Shown here in pieces: positions 54,422-64,000 of a stretch of DNA of 64,000 nucleotides. Source of the DNA: Thiomicrorhabdus sp. ZW0627. Its GTDB lineage: Bacteria; Pseudomonadota; Gammaproteobacteria; Thiomicrospirales; Thiomicrospiraceae. Location of the stretch: NCBI RefSeq assembly GCF_029767005.1, contig NZ_JARUQR010000004.1:142604-206603 (forward strand). Reading direction: 5' to 3'. The notes beneath the pieces are model-generated. The model saw only the letters and a list, made by a program, of their open reading frames with translations, ran no database searches and was not told where the DNA came from. Numbering within the stretch: position 1 is the stretch's first letter; each line of letters starts with the position of its first letter. Position numbers and translations under genes: made by a program.

Positions 54422-55357
54422 TTATGGGTTTTCAGCGGAATAAACCGCATCCAAGATTTCCTTGGCGCCTTGATCCAGCAAGTCTTCGGCCAAAGCAACG
54501 CCTAAAGCATGTGCGTCGTCACGCTTACCTTCAATCGAGGATTTGAGGATGGTTGAACCGTCCAAAGAACCGACCAGACCACGGATTTTGATCTGCTCAC
54601 CGTCTAGTTCCGCAAAAACACCGATAGGCACCTGACAACCGCCTTCCAGACGATGGTTCATGGCGCGTTCCGCAGTCGTGCGGATTTCGGTTTCGTGATG
54701 ATTCAACACCTTGATGATCTCAAGCGTTTCTTCGTCTTTCGAAAAATATTCGATTCCCAAAGTCCCCTGGGTTACAGCCGGCAAGCAGACCTCCGGTGCA
54801 ATTTCATGACGAATGCGCTCGTCCAATTCCAGGCGCTGCAAACCGGAAGTCGCCAATACGATGGCGTCGTATTCACCGGCATCCAACTTTCCTAATCGGG
54901 TTCCGACGTTACCGCGCAGGTCACGCACATCCAGATCCGGACGCAACGCCATCAACTGCGCTTTTCGGCGCAAGCTGGATGTACCCAGAATCGCGCCCTG
55001 CGGCAACTCGTCAAAAGAGGCGTATTTGTTGGAAACAAACGCATCCGTCGGCGCGTGTCGCTCTAGAATGGCGCCCAAAGCAAAACCTTCCGGCAATTCC
55101 ATCGGCACGTCTTTCATCGAATGTACGGCAATATCGGCCTCGCCAGCCATCATGCGATCTTCCAACTCTTTGGTGAACAGCCCCTTACCACCGATTTTGG
55201 CTAATGGGACATCCAAAATCTTGTCACCTTTGGTCGACATCGGCAACAATTCAATCTGTAATCCCGGATGCGCTTTTTCCAGTTCGGCTTTGACAAATTC
55301 AGCCTGCCACATGGCTAAGGGGCTTTTTCGAGTTGCGATACGCAAGGTTTTTTTCAT
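54422..55357 (-). CDS. hemC: Porphobilinogen deaminase HemC
   Basis: A 311-residue enzyme making hydroxymethylbilane from four porphobilinogens. Motifs: [13 protein letters not shown] at the start, [36 protein letters not shown], and the cofactor-cysteine region [10 protein letters not shown]. The ATG at 55357 is chosen over a TTG at 55369. First of hemCDXY. Confidence 0.96.
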   Translation of the reverse strand: MKKTLRIATRKSPLAMWQAEFVKAELEKAHPGLQIELLPMSTKGDKILDVPLAKIGGKGLFTKELEDRMMAGEADIAVHSMKDVPMELPEGFALGAILERHAPTDAFVSNKYASFDELPQGAILGTSSLRRKAQLMALRPDLDVRDLRGNVGTRLGKLDAGEYDAIVLATSGLQRLELDERIRHEIAPEVCLPAVTQGTLGIEYFSKDEETLEIIKVLNHHETEIRTTAERAMNHRLEGGCQVPIGVFAELDGEQIKIRGLVGSLDGSTILKSSIEGKRDDAHALGVALAEDLLDQGAKEILDAVYSAENP

Positions 55358-55478
55358 AGTGTTTTCCAATTCTTCTACTTGCCGGGCAAAGGATTTGCCG
55401 GATATTTTAGGCTTCTTTTATGTTATCCGGCCATTTTACTGAAAATAGGCCGAAAGTTTTAGTTAAAATAAGGCCTTA

Positions 55479-56105
55479 ATGCCAAGTGACATGAGTTTGC
55501 ATCGATTGAAACACGCCGACTTGCCGATAATACGAAACTCAACGCAACCGATGAAGGTTTGGATGACGGCTTTCGTGCTTTGCACGAGCCTACTGGCAGG
55601 CTATTCAGGGAATGTCTATTCGAACAGGGATGGCGCGTTTAAAGAGTTGGAGAACCTCCAACAACTGGCCGAAGAGTCCAATCGGACGGGCCTGCCCATT
55701 CTGCTGATGTTCGGCGCCGAATGGTGCGAATTCTGCGAACAACTGGTCGAAGAGGTCTTCAACCCGATGGCCATGAGAGGCAACTACGACGGCAAAGTGG
55801 TATTGATGCGTCATGTCGGCGTGGATGAACAGGCCCTTATCCCAGGTCTTGACGGTGAACCCATCAAGAAATCGCGATGGGCTTACCAACTGGATGCCGA
55901 TTTGACGCCGACGGTGATTTTCATCGACAGCCGCGGCCGGGAAGTGGCCCCGAGAATTGTCGGCATTTCCAACATCCACATGTATGCAGGCGTGATTCAC
56001 CGTAACCTGAACATCGCTTACGAGAAAATGGGCAATCCGTTGCGCATACCGTCCATGCCCGAGCTGTACGAAAAACAACTCCGACAGAAGTCGCTTAACC
56101 CTTAA
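55479..56105 (+). CDS. Exported thioredoxin-fold protein (SoxW/DsbD-C-like)
   Basis: A 208-residue protein with a thioredoxin fold and the active-site motif AEWCEFC. A hydrophobic stretch (WMTAFVLCTSLLAGY, about residues 28-43) is a likely signal peptide or anchor, so the protein would act in the periplasm on disulfides. If the ATG at 55551 is used, this becomes a normal N-terminal signal peptide; the upstream ATG has AAGG at closer spacing. SoxW is a possible identity given the sulfur-oxidising setting, but no sox genes adjoin it. Confidence 0.7.
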   Translation: MPSDMSLHRLKHADLPIIRNSTQPMKVWMTAFVLCTSLLAGYSGNVYSNRDGAFKELENLQQLAEESNRTGLPILLMFGAEWCEFCEQLVEEVFNPMAMRGNYDGKVVLMRHVGVDEQALIPGLDGEPIKKSRWAYQLDADLTPTVIFIDSRGREVAPRIVGISNIHMYAGVIHRNLNIAYEKMGNPLRIPSMPELYEKQLRQKSLNP

Positions 56106-56130
56106 AAATTTGTAATTCTTTGAGAGAGTC

Positions 56131-57531
56131 ATGACAACACAGAACAACCTACACAATCAGGAAAAACTATCCAGCGCACGTTTCAGCGAATCAACCGATG
56201 CGTTTGTGGAAGAGTTTACCGCGTCGATCCAGTTCGATAACCGTATGTACAAACAGGACATTCAAGGGTCGATCGCGCATGCCAAAATGCTGACCAAAGT
56301 CGGGATTTTGAATGAGCAGGAGTTGGAAGACATCATCAAAGGTCTGACTCAAATCCAGGCGGATATCGAAGCCGGCAAGGTCGAGTGGTCGATCAAGCAG
56401 GAAGACATCCACATGAACATTGAGTCGCGTCTGACCGACCTGATTGGCATCACCGGTAAAAAGTTGCATACAGGACGTTCACGTAACGATCAGGTTGCCA
56501 CAGATATTCGCCTCTACCTACGTGACGAAATCGACGCCATCCTGCCGGAAATGAAACGCTTAATGGTTGGATTGGTTGAGCTGGCGGAACGTGAAGCCGA
56601 TACCATCATGCCTGGTTTCACGCACCTGCAAACAGCTCAACCAGTCACGTTTGGACACCACATGCTGGCCTGGTTTGAAATGATCAAGCGCGACATTGAA
56701 CGCCTTCAGGACTGCCGCAAGCGCGTCAACACCATGCCGCTTGGTTCTGCTGCTCTAGCTGGAACCACTTACCCGATCGACCGCGCCTACACGGCCGAGC
56801 TGCTCGACTTCGACCGCATCAGCGAGAACTCGTTGGATGGTGTTTCCGACCGTGATTTCGCCATCGAATTCACTTCTTTTGCAGCGACTTTAATGATGCA
56901 TCTGTCGCGTTTTTCGGAAGAGTTGGTGTTATGGTCATCGGCACAGTTCCAATTCATCGATCTGCCGGACCGTTTCTGTACCGGTTCGTCGATCATGCCT
57001 CAAAAGAAAAACCCGGATGTACCGGAGCTGGTTCGTGGTAAGAGCGGACGTGTCTATGGGCATTTGATGAGCTTGCTGACTTTGATGAAGTCTCAGCCTC
57101 TGGCTTACAACAAAGACAATCAGGAAGACAAAGAACCTCTGTTCGACACCGTTGACACGGTACGCGGAAGCTTGCGTGCATTTGCCGACATGGTTCCGGC
57201 GATCATCGTAAAACGTGAAATGACTTACGAGGCGGCCAAACGCGGCTTCTCAACGGCAACCGATTTGGCGGATTATCTGGTCGGAAAAGGCTTAGCGTTC
57301 CGTGATTCTCACGAAGTCGTCGGTCTGGCTGTAGCGCACGGCATTAAAACAGGACAAGACCTGTCCGAAATGTCATTGGAAACCTTACAAGGCTTCTGCG
57401 ACAAAATCACTGATGACGTGTTCGAAGTTCTGACCCTGGAAGGTTCCGTTGCAGCCCGTAACCACTTCGGTGGCACCGCTCCGAATCAGGTACGTGCAGC
57501 CGCGACGCGTGCTAAGGAATGGCTAGACTAA
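56131..57531 (+). CDS. argH: Argininosuccinate lyase ArgH
   Basis: A 466-residue enzyme for the last step of arginine synthesis. Motifs: [28 protein letters not shown], and the signature loop [13 protein letters not shown], with SDRDF-type [10 protein letters not shown]. Length is standard. GAGAGAG precedes the ATG. A strong terminator follows. Confidence 0.97.
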   Translation: MTTQNNLHNQEKLSSARFSESTDAFVEEFTASIQFDNRMYKQDIQGSIAHAKMLTKVGILNEQELEDIIKGLTQIQADIEAGKVEWSIKQEDIHMNIESRLTDLIGITGKKLHTGRSRNDQVATDIRLYLRDEIDAILPEMKRLMVGLVELAEREADTIMPGFTHLQTAQPVTFGHHMLAWFEMIKRDIERLQDCRKRVNTMPLGSAALAGTTYPIDRAYTAELLDFDRISENSLDGVSDRDFAIEFTSFAATLMMHLSRFSEELVLWSSAQFQFIDLPDRFCTGSSIMPQKKNPDVPELVRGKSGRVYGHLMSLLTLMKSQPLAYNKDNQEDKEPLFDTVDTVRGSLRAFADMVPAIIVKREMTYEAAKRGFSTATDLADYLVGKGLAFRDSHEVVGLAVAHGIKTGQDLSEMSLETLQGFCDKITDDVFEVLTLEGSVAARNHFGGTAPNQVRAAATRAKEWLD

Positions 57532-57584
57532 TAAATACCGCACGATACACACTTCAATTGGCGTTTTACCGTTGCGTTAAAAAC

Positions 57585-57627
57585 AAAAAAGCGGCCTGCA
57601 TATTAAACAATGCAGGCCGCTTTTTTT
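57585..57627. terminator. Bidirectional terminator after argH
   Basis: GCGGCCTGCAT (57591-57601) pairs with ATGCAGGCCGC (57610-57620) around ATTAAACA-type loop bases, with A- and T-runs outside. Confidence 0.9.
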
Positions 57628-57646
57628 ATATTACGTTTTAAAAATC

Positions 57647-57664
57647 TGAACAGGCCTGTTCAGA
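57647..57664. repeat. CAGGCCTG copy in an 18-base perfect palindrome
   Basis: CTGAACAGG and its complement centred on the octamer at 57651-57658, extending to AATCTGAA/TTCAGATT. It follows a separate terminator, so it is not needed for termination of argH. Confidence 0.7.
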
Positions 57665-57679
57665 TTCCAACAGATAAGG

Positions 57680-59080
57680 CTAGGCGATTTTACTCTTCGT
57701 CTTTGTCTCCGGAAGCAAATCGGAATAGGCGACGATTCGGTTTCGACCGCCTTCTTTGGCTTGATAAAGCGCCTGATCGGCATGGTGAAGCAACTCCATC
57801 TCATCATCCACTTCCGATTTCGGGAACGAAATATACCCCAAACTCACAGTAAAATTGATTTCCTGATCGTTGATCTTCAAACGCGTGTCCTCGACCAGTC
57901 TACGAATGCGTTCAGCCGTATTCCAGCAGTTCTGTTCGGAAGCGCCCGGTAAAATTACCATGAACTCTTCCCCTCCGTAACGCGCCAACACATCGCCTTC
58001 GCGCAAAGTATTCAAAATGGTTTTAGTCACCAGAACAATCGCCTTGTCACCCACCAAATGGCCGTAAGCGTCATTGATGTTCTTGAAGTGGTCGATATCA
58101 ATCATCAACACACCCAGCGGAGTTTCATTACGCTGAGTACGCTTAAACTCTTCCTTAAGGCGTTTCAGGCCGAAGCGGCGGTTATAGATGTTGGTAAGCC
58201 CATCCAACGCCGCAAGACGTTGCAGACTTTCATGCGCAATCGCATTGTTAAGAGCAAGCCCCATCCCCTGACGGAACATGTTAATCATACTGAGCGACTG
58301 CTCGTTGATATGCACAGGTGACGCCAATACAAACACGCCAAGATTACGCTGTTTGAACAGAATCGGGACCACTACGATCTCCTGAGGGCGGAAATGCGTC
58401 AAAAGGCCGTCTACCTCGATATTCTCGGGCAAGGTAATACGTTCAATACGGAAATCGTCCATCGCTTTGACAATGTAATCATGCTGAACGATCTGCTCTG
58501 CATTTACGATTCCCTGAGCGTAAATCATCTTCATATCGCTTTCATCTTCGACAAACAGGCCTCCGGCGCTGCAGACCGTGTGCTCAATCAACAAATGGAT
58601 GGCTTCTCTGGCCAAGCCGTCCAGTTCAAGATTAGACGACAACGCTTTAGAGAAATTGGTATACACATATTCCACCTCATGAGCGCTCTGTAAAGCCTCA
58701 ACCATTTCGTTGAAAGCTTGTGCACTTTCACCGAACTCATCATCCGAAACCGCTTCGATAAAACAGCTGTCACCCATACAATGAACGTCGGACTCCTGAT
58801 AGGTTTTATCGTTTACGGTCTCTTTGATCAGTTTCATCCGGTCCGCCAATTCCTTCAGGTGAGGGCGAACCACAAAATGCACCAGTCCGAAGTTCATAAC
58901 CCCCATGAAAAAACCGGCCGTCAACGATGCCGTGTAAAACAGCGGCGTCATCACATTGGCTTCCGGAATACCCAACAAAATCATGAATGGAGGAAAAATA
59001 AACCCGACAATCAAACCGAGCGTCACCATCCAAATAAATTGATCCGTAAAAATCTTTCTGGTAATTCTTGGCATATGCAT
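57680..59080 (-). CDS. Membrane GAF-GGDEF diguanylate cyclase
   Basis: A 466-residue protein: two N-terminal membrane helices (about 15-38 and 48-70), a linker, a GAF-like domain (about 145-285) and a C-terminal GGDEF domain. The active motif is GGEEF, an active variant, with an RxxD inhibitory site (REGD) five residues before it. No EAL domain. This is the one GGDEF-only protein in the window and is likely a true cyclase. The N-terminus starts MHMPR; the second Met is an alternative. Confidence 0.9.
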   Translation of the reverse strand: MHMPRITRKIFTDQFIWMVTLGLIVGFIFPPFMILLGIPEANVMTPLFYTASLTAGFFMGVMNFGLVHFVVRPHLKELADRMKLIKETVNDKTYQESDVHCMGDSCFIEAVSDDEFGESAQAFNEMVEALQSAHEVEYVYTNFSKALSSNLELDGLAREAIHLLIEHTVCSAGGLFVEDESDMKMIYAQGIVNAEQIVQHDYIVKAMDDFRIERITLPENIEVDGLLTHFRPQEIVVVPILFKQRNLGVFVLASPVHINEQSLSMINMFRQGMGLALNNAIAHESLQRLAALDGLTNIYNRRFGLKRLKEEFKRTQRNETPLGVLMIDIDHFKNINDAYGHLVGDKAIVLVTKTILNTLREGDVLARYGGEEFMVILPGASEQNCWNTAERIRRLVEDTRLKINDQEINFTVSLGYISFPKSEVDDEMELLHHADQALYQAKEGGRNRIVAYSDLLPETKTKSKIA

Positions 59081-59109
59081 ATTCAGAGGGTTCCTGTTAT
59101 TTAGGGACT

Positions 59110-59628
59110 TTAATCTTCCAATTGAATGACCGAACGCACCTTCATGTCCTTGTAGACGAAACTGTTCAACGCGGCCAAATCAATCAGACAGGCCAGCCCT
59201 ACAACTTCATAGCCGACCTTTTCACATAGCTCTGCCGCCGCACCCATAGAGCCGCCGGTCGCAATCAAGTCGTCAAGCAATACAATACGGCTACCGTCAC
59301 CCTGTTGCATTTCCAACGTATCCGAACCGTACTCCAAGCCGTACTCGATTTTAGCGCAGACATTCGGTAATTTCCCTGGTTTGCGGACTTTGATAAAGCC
59401 TTTGTTCAACTTATACGCCAAGGCCGAGGCAAAAATGAAACCGCGAGATTCGATTCCCGCCAGACAGTCGACTTGAGCCCATTCTTCTTCGCTGAACAAT
59501 TCGCTCATCGCATCGATGGTTTCGACGAAATGCGTTTTTAGCAATGGCGAAATATCACTGAAAATAATGCCTGGTTTCGGGAAATCAGGAACTGAATCTA
59601 AATACTGAGCTAATGGATGTTGAGACAT
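59110..59628 (-). CDS. apt: Adenine phosphoribosyltransferase
   Basis: A 172-residue purine-salvage enzyme with the PRPP-binding loop VLLDDLIATGGSM and the FPKPGIIFSDISPLL segment near the start. The ATG at 59626-59628 has AAGGA seven bases upstream; a longer ORF reads to 59649. It lies 29 bases before the GGDEF gene on the same strand. Confidence 0.96.
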   Translation of the reverse strand: MSQHPLAQYLDSVPDFPKPGIIFSDISPLLKTHFVETIDAMSELFSEEEWAQVDCLAGIESRGFIFASALAYKLNKGFIKVRKPGKLPNVCAKIEYGLEYGSDTLEMQQGDGSRIVLLDDLIATGGSMGAAAELCEKVGYEVVGLACLIDLAALNSFVYKDMKVRSVIQLED

Positions 59629-59782
59629 AAATGCTTCCTTCTGCTTCAAAGCCGTCTCGAAAAGGGAAGGCTTTAAAAAACTAAAAGCATTATTCTAACA
59701 ATTACTTAAGAAAAACAATGAAATTTACTGATTGGCAGATAAAGAAACTTCACCCTAACGGGTGAAATGATTCTTTTTTTGA

Positions 59783-61135
59783 TTATTGAGAATTTTTAAA
59801 AGTGATTAAGGTCTCTCTAGCCTCTTCACATCCATAATGAGCAGCCATCACTAACCATGAAATGGCTGTTGAGGTATTTTTCTCGGTTCCCTGACCAAAC
59901 AGATACATCTGGCCGAGTTTTTTCTGGGCATCCAAATATCCTCTTTCTGCAGCGAATCGATAAAGCTTTAACGCTTTGGACAAATCCTTTTCAAGCCCTA
60001 ATCCATTTTCATACATTTGGGCTAAATGAAAAGCCGCTTGGGGGTGGCCCTTTTTAACGGCTTCGCTGAAGAAGTGGGCGGCCATCGTGTAAGATCGTTG
60101 AACGCAACGACCATCTCTATACATACTACCAAGCTGCTCTTCTGCCAAAGAAAATCCTTTAAAAGCACCATTCTCATAGAGATTAAAGGCGGAGGGCAAA
60201 TAGCCGTTCTTCGCCATCTGCAACGCTTTCAAATAGATTGGGTAAGCATAGTGCTCATCAGCTAAGGCTTCCAAGGTTTTTTTAGGGAAGTGTTTCGATG
60301 GCGTAAGCACTTGTTTTCTAACCCATCCCGGTACCGTGGTGTTTTCCAACCATTGCTTCAAATCTGATAGGCTAGGGCGATTCGAAGGATTTTTATCCGT
60401 CATCCATAGAATCAAATAGCGCCAAAAAATTGGAAGTCGATTGATCTTACGAATCGAATGATGGACATGCGCCCACATCTGATCCATAGGATCATTCACT
60501 TTATTCAATCTGAAAATATGCTTGCCGGTCAAGGCAAAATACAAGGTGCATCCGAGCTGGTAGATATCACCCTTTTCATCACATTGGCCGTTTAAACGCT
60601 CTGGAGGGCAATAACGGCAATCTTCAGGCAGTACTTCAGATTCATAGGAAGTTAGGGAAGGTATCGCATGCTCAAACCCCATCAGATAAGATTGCTTATC
60701 TCCCACAATGATATTATCAGGTCGGATAGAAGTATGGACAAAACCCACAGAGTGAAGTTTTTCTAAGCTATTCACCAAATCTTCAAGCAGTTTTTTTGTA
60801 CCGTTTTCCGCCGGGCCAAATGGATTTATGAAACGGCGATCCAAAGTCTTTTTTCCGGCATGCTCAAAAAAAAGCAGGTAATGGAATCCTACTTTACGAA
60901 TTTCATTAAAGTGTGCAAACTCTGAAAATGCATTGAGGTAATGCAGTAAATCTTTTGTTCGCTTAATCGCAAAATGATTCTGAATGTTACCTAATACTTG
61001 AACAATCTGTTTTATATCACCATCGTCGGTGCGTTTGACGACATTATAAAAACGAACAGGCCTACTCGTTTTTATCGGCTTGATTTTAATTAAATCCGGC
61101 TGTTGCTCTAAAATGGAACCAACCTCGTCAGACAT
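59783..61135 (-). CDS. Pseudokinase with Sel1-like repeats
   Basis: A 450-residue protein. Residues about 30-285 have a protein-kinase fold: PPE (177-179) and DIYQLGCTLYFALTG (190 onward) match late kinase motifs. The catalytic loop reads HTSIRPDN (134-141), lacking the HRD aspartate, and the DFG site reads GFE (153-155). Both catalytic aspartates are missing, so it is probably a pseudokinase. Residues about 300-450 hold four Sel1-type repeats (AFHLAQMYENGLGLEKD and similar). It follows the large RTX gene on the same strand, 205 bases away, after a terminator. No signal peptide or membrane helix is seen. Confidence 0.82.
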   Translation of the reverse strand: MSDEVGSILEQQPDLIKIKPIKTSRPVRFYNVVKRTDDGDIKQIVQVLGNIQNHFAIKRTKDLLHYLNAFSEFAHFNEIRKVGFHYLLFFEHAGKKTLDRRFINPFGPAENGTKKLLEDLVNSLEKLHSVGFVHTSIRPDNIIVGDKQSYLMGFEHAIPSLTSYESEVLPEDCRYCPPERLNGQCDEKGDIYQLGCTLYFALTGKHIFRLNKVNDPMDQMWAHVHHSIRKINRLPIFWRYLILWMTDKNPSNRPSLSDLKQWLENTTVPGWVRKQVLTPSKHFPKKTLEALADEHYAYPIYLKALQMAKNGYLPSAFNLYENGAFKGFSLAEEQLGSMYRDGRCVQRSYTMAAHFFSEAVKKGHPQAAFHLAQMYENGLGLEKDLSKALKLYRFAAERGYLDAQKKLGQMYLFGQGTEKNTSTAISWLVMAAHYGCEEARETLITFKNSQ

Positions 61136-61269
61136 CCTTTTCTCCGAATGATTTCAAATAATTAAGATAGGATAAAAACCCAAACAACATTACTGGTTAT
61201 CATATCCCTTAAAATTTTTATTGACTACAAAAAAGAGATTGAATAAACACTTCTACCCAAAATAGGTTC

Positions 61270-61300
61270 TTAAAAAAAGGCCCCGAAAACAGGGCCTTTA
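61270..61300 (-). terminator. Terminator after the RTX protein gene
   Basis: On the minus strand AAAGGCCC... the stem AAAGGCCC/GGGCCTTT (61276-61299) is followed by a T-run. It ends the RTX gene transcript before the pseudokinase gene. Confidence 0.85.
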
Positions 61301-61340
61301 AGAGAATCAATCCGCTATACGGATTAGCTAATTAATAGCA

Positions 61341-64000
61341 TTACGTGTAATCAATATTCAAATCATCAATGGTTAGTGCATCGTTGTTCTCAAGAACAAT
61401 TGTCTCGACATTGGTTGCTGCAGTATTGGTTTTATCACCATCTTTGAATACTTGCAATGTAGCGTCCGTTGTCGCCGGGTTACCATCAGGATCCGGATTA
61501 AACTCTAAATACTGATCCAACGTCGTAGCATCAACCGCGGTACCTTGTAACAATTCACTGATATCCAATACATCACCTTCTTGAGTACTGTAATCTGTAA
61601 TCGTCGTGACATCGCCTTCATTACCATGCTCAATCACAAATCGATCAACCCCCAATCCACCAGTAAGCGTATCGTTACCCGTTCCTCCAATTAAGATATC
61701 GTCACCTTCACCGCCAATCAAGATATCATTACCCGCTCCACCGTAAAGCAGGTCATCGCCCACCCCACCATCAAGCGTATCGTTTCCACCTTGATCTTCA
61801 CGAACCAGAATCGAACTCAAATTAGAGCTAACAAAATCGATTACATCTTGATCTGTTGGATTGGTATTGCCCGAGTCTGCCAATGCATCATAAATGCCTT
61901 GAGTACCAAGACCTTCATAGCCGGCGATTTCAATCTGATCCCCAAACAGGATATCGTTACCGGCTCCTCCGTCTACAATATCATCACCCACCGTATTCGC
62001 CTCTGCAAATATTGAACTACCTACCAACGCCGCCGATAATTCTTCGCCTGTATAAATAATTTGAGGTTCACCATAAGGCGCATTATAGTCCGTTGAAGTT
62101 ACGCCATCACCAACCTGGATATTATCGATATAGAGCTCATCTGATCCATAATGCTCATCGCTCTCTATTTGGAAATACAAACGATAGGTACCAGAAGTCG
62201 TTACCGCATCCATAGACACTGTGGTAAATGAGTCCGGCGTTTTTAAATCAATCTTTGAGACGGTGCTCCAACTTCCGTCGTTATTTAGTATTTGCAAAAA
62301 GGCTGTCGAATCATCATCACTTTCATCAAAATCGGTTTTATATTCAAAACTGACAACTTGACCTTTTTTCACGTTAAAGCCATCACTGATTACGCCGCCC
62401 ACACTGGAAGTGTTATCAATAACAAGATAATCGTTTCTATCTTCAGCACTGGTCACATAACTATTCGCCCTTACCGTAGACCACGAATCAATACTATCAA
62501 GAGCACCACTTGTTCCTTCAAAGTCAGCCAGCAACGTATTCCTGTCTTTACTGTCTGTACCATTGGCAACAACGTTCGTATTATCAAAATACTTAAGGTT
62601 GTCGTAAGGAATATCCGTTCCGATTCCTATGGCGTTGACCTGAGAAACTGCTGATAACCCGGCAAAAGCATCAATCGATTCAAGCATGATTGTGTCATCT
62701 GTTGATCGACCATCTCCAGCAACATCCCCTTTATTAGTCAGATAGTAAGTCGGTTCACCATCCGTTAAGAAATAGGTGACGTTTTCATATCCGTTACTTT
62801 GACTTTCCAGCCAGGCTTGCGCTTCGTTAAATGCTGCTTCATAGTTAGTACCGTTATCGGCCTTCAAAGCATCTATTGCCGCATACATTTGACTAAGCGC
62901 ACTATCCGTATTGCTTACATCGTTTATTGTAAGTGCGGTTACCGCTCCAGTATCAAAATCAACCAGTTGTAAATTGATAATACCGTCATGATTAACCAGC
63001 TGATCTGCCAGATTCTTCAATGCATCCTTGGTAATGTCTAAACGGCTCAATGGGTCCCCATTAGCGTCAACTTCACCGCTATCCCAGCCCATACTGCCGG
63101 AAGTATCCACAATTAACGACATGTTATAGTTCTGGCCCGCAATGAAGTTAGTGTGTTCACCACCTTGGTCACCAATAAACAAATCGTTATCACCCGTTAA
63201 AGAATTAATAGTAGTGCTATCGTTTGCGCCAATGATCAGCTGGTCAGCCACATCATTTTCGACCAAAGCCACTTCCTTGATCGTTGTGCCGCCAATTCCG
63301 TCATCAACCTGAACTTGAATCGTATGAATATTACTATCCGTTTCAAAATCATTGGCAAATGAGTTAACGCCAGCTTGGGTTAGAGTGATTTCTCCAGTGC
63401 TCGAATCGATCGTAAACAAATCATTACTGTTTGCATCGGTAACATTCTGTGTAATCGTAAAGGTTGGAGTCGTACCATCTAAATCATTACCTGAAATCGT
63501 AGCCAATACGGTCGTCGTATCGCTATTTTCATCGTAATAAGCTTTATCAATAATCGTAGTAGTCACTACTTCGGCTGAATAATTAACCGCTTCGTATTGG
63601 GCAGCTTCACTCCAATCATTGCCTAAACTCAAGGTAAAGGTTTCGTCACCTTCGATCAACGTATCGTCAATCGCATCAATGGTAAAAACCGTACCCAGTG
63701 TTGCGGTAATCGTTGAATCAGAGGAATAGTCATCCCCGATTGTTGCACTATCACCGGAAGAACCAACATTAATAGTAATTGTTCCAACATTAGGCTGTTC
63801 GGCATCCGGAAGAGGATTGCCCTGAGCATCTACGGCAAGAACAACGTATTGGCCTTGTCCATTGTATTCAGAAATCCAATTCTTACTGCCATTGCTGTAA
63901 CCAACCTCACCGTTTTCAACCGCAAACAATTGAAAAGTATAAGCACTGTCAGGATTCTGAATGTCATCGGTGATCGTGCTGTCGACGCTCGACGCCGCTG
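61341..64000 (-). CDS. Large VWA/RTX adhesin-like protein, N-terminus beyond window
   Basis: The frame stays open to base 64000, so only the C-terminal part (about 886 residues) is seen; the Met marked at 63929 is a leucine codon inside it. Going toward the C-terminus: a Calx-beta-like region (about 63990-63560), a cadherin-like repeat (about 63530-63260), a VWA domain with the metal site DTSGS (about 63090-63110), a jelly-roll-like insert (about 62500-62090), then RTX nonapeptides (GGAGNDILFG, DTLDGGVGDDLLYGG, GGEGDDILIGG) and the type I secretion tail. The layout fits LapA-like giant adhesins exported by type I secretion and controlled by c-di-GMP. No transporter genes are in view. Confidence 0.87.
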   Translation of the reverse strand, partial: AASSVDSTITDDIQNPDSAYTFQLFAVENGEVGYSNGSKNWISEYNGQGQYVVLAVDAQGNPLPDAEQPNVGTITINVGSSGDSATIGDDYSSDSTITATLGTVFTIDAIDDTLIEGDETFTLSLGNDWSEAAQYEAVNYSAEVVTTTIIDKAYYDENSDTTTVLATISGNDLDGTTPTFTITQNVTDANSNDLFTIDSSTGEITLTQAGVNSFANDFETDSNIHTIQVQVDDGIGGTTIKEVALVENDVADQLIIGANDSTTINSLTGDNDLFIGDQGGEHTNFIAGQNYNMSLIVDTSGSMGWDSGEVDANGDPLSRLDITKDALKNLADQLVNHDGIINLQLVDFDTGAVTALTINDVSNTDSALSQMYAAIDALKADNGTNYEAAFNEAQAWLESQSNGYENVTYFLTDGEPTYYLTNKGDVAGDGRSTDDTIMLESIDAFAGLSAVSQVNAIGIGTDIPYDNLKYFDNTNVVANGTDSKDRNTLLADFEGTSGALDSIDSWSTVRANSYVTSAEDRNDYLVIDNTSSVGGVISDGFNVKKGQVVSFEYKTDFDESDDDSTAFLQILNNDGSWSTVSKIDLKTPDSFTTVSMDAVTTSGTYRLYFQIESDEHYGSDELYIDNIQVGDGVTSTDYNAPYGEPQIIYTGEELSAALVGSSIFAEANTVGDDIVDGGAGNDILFGDQIEIAGYEGLGTQGIYDALADSGNTNPTDQDVIDFVSSNLSSILVREDQGGNDTLDGGVGDDLLYGGAGNDILIGGEGDDILIGGTGNDTLTGGLGVDRFVIEHGNEGDVTTITDYSTQEGDVLDISELLQGTAVDATTLDQYLEFNPDPDGNPATTDATLQVFKDGDKTNTAATNVETIVLENNDALTIDDLNIDYT

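Overview
The window looks like a chromosomal stretch from a sulfur-oxidising gammaproteobacterium, most likely of the Thiomicrospira/Hydrogenovibrio/Thiomicrorhabdus group. The clues are a SoxC-SoxD sulfur dehydrogenase pair with its molybdenum-cofactor genes beside it, a periplasmic rhodanese, gammaproteobacterial housekeeping genes (TmcA, MnmC, PriA, HemCDXY, PurU) and many cyclic-di-GMP proteins. This assignment is inference from gene content; no rRNA, tRNA, phage, transposase or CRISPR array was seen.

Layout. 0-5.5 kb: end of bioF, an AsmA/DUF748-type envelope protein, a cold-shock gene on the other strand, then bioH and bioC. 5.5-10.5 kb: priA, a small lipoprotein and a TRAP permease pair. 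10.5-15 kb: two tandem paralogous PAS-GGDEF-EAL proteins. 15-17.1 kb: DEAD-box helicase deaD behind a long structured leader. 17.3-22 kb: four co-directional pilin-like genes sharing an unusual PCPD(T/S)(D/N) module; the last carries RTX-like repeats. 22-28.5 kb (minus strand): soxC-soxD, a terminator, then moaA-moaD-moaE, an attenuator-like terminator, moeA-moaC and a GIY-YIG gene; a ModE-type operator lies before moaA. 28.7-38 kb: hemB-aroE, two PilZ proteins, a Prx-Grx hybrid with an OxyR-like site and glutathione reductase, flavoproteins and envelope proteins. 38.5-50.9 kb: mnmC, rhodanese, a HAMP-GGDEF-EAL protein coupled to tmcA, purU, xthA, a flavin reductase and pldA. 50.9-59.6 kb: hemC-hemD-hemX-hemY, a thioredoxin-fold protein, argH, a GAF-GGDEF protein and apt. 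59.7-64 kb: a Sel1-repeat pseudokinase and the C-terminal part of a large VWA/RTX adhesin-like protein that runs off the window.

How it fits together. SoxCD needs molybdopterin, and the moa/moe genes lie directly downstream. Three GGDEF-EAL proteins, one GGDEF protein and two PilZ proteins form a dense c-di-GMP set beside surface-structure genes (pilin-like cluster, RTX adhesin), which suggests control of attachment. The most unusual feature is a palindromic octamer, CAGGCCTG, found 21 times by eye where about one is expected. It often extends to CAGGCCTG-YYCGG, and ten copies are intergenic, nine of them at gene 3' ends and several forming terminator-like hairpins. It resembles a DNA-uptake-signal or highly-iterated-palindrome system. 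Together with the pilin-like cluster it is the best candidate here for something undescribed.
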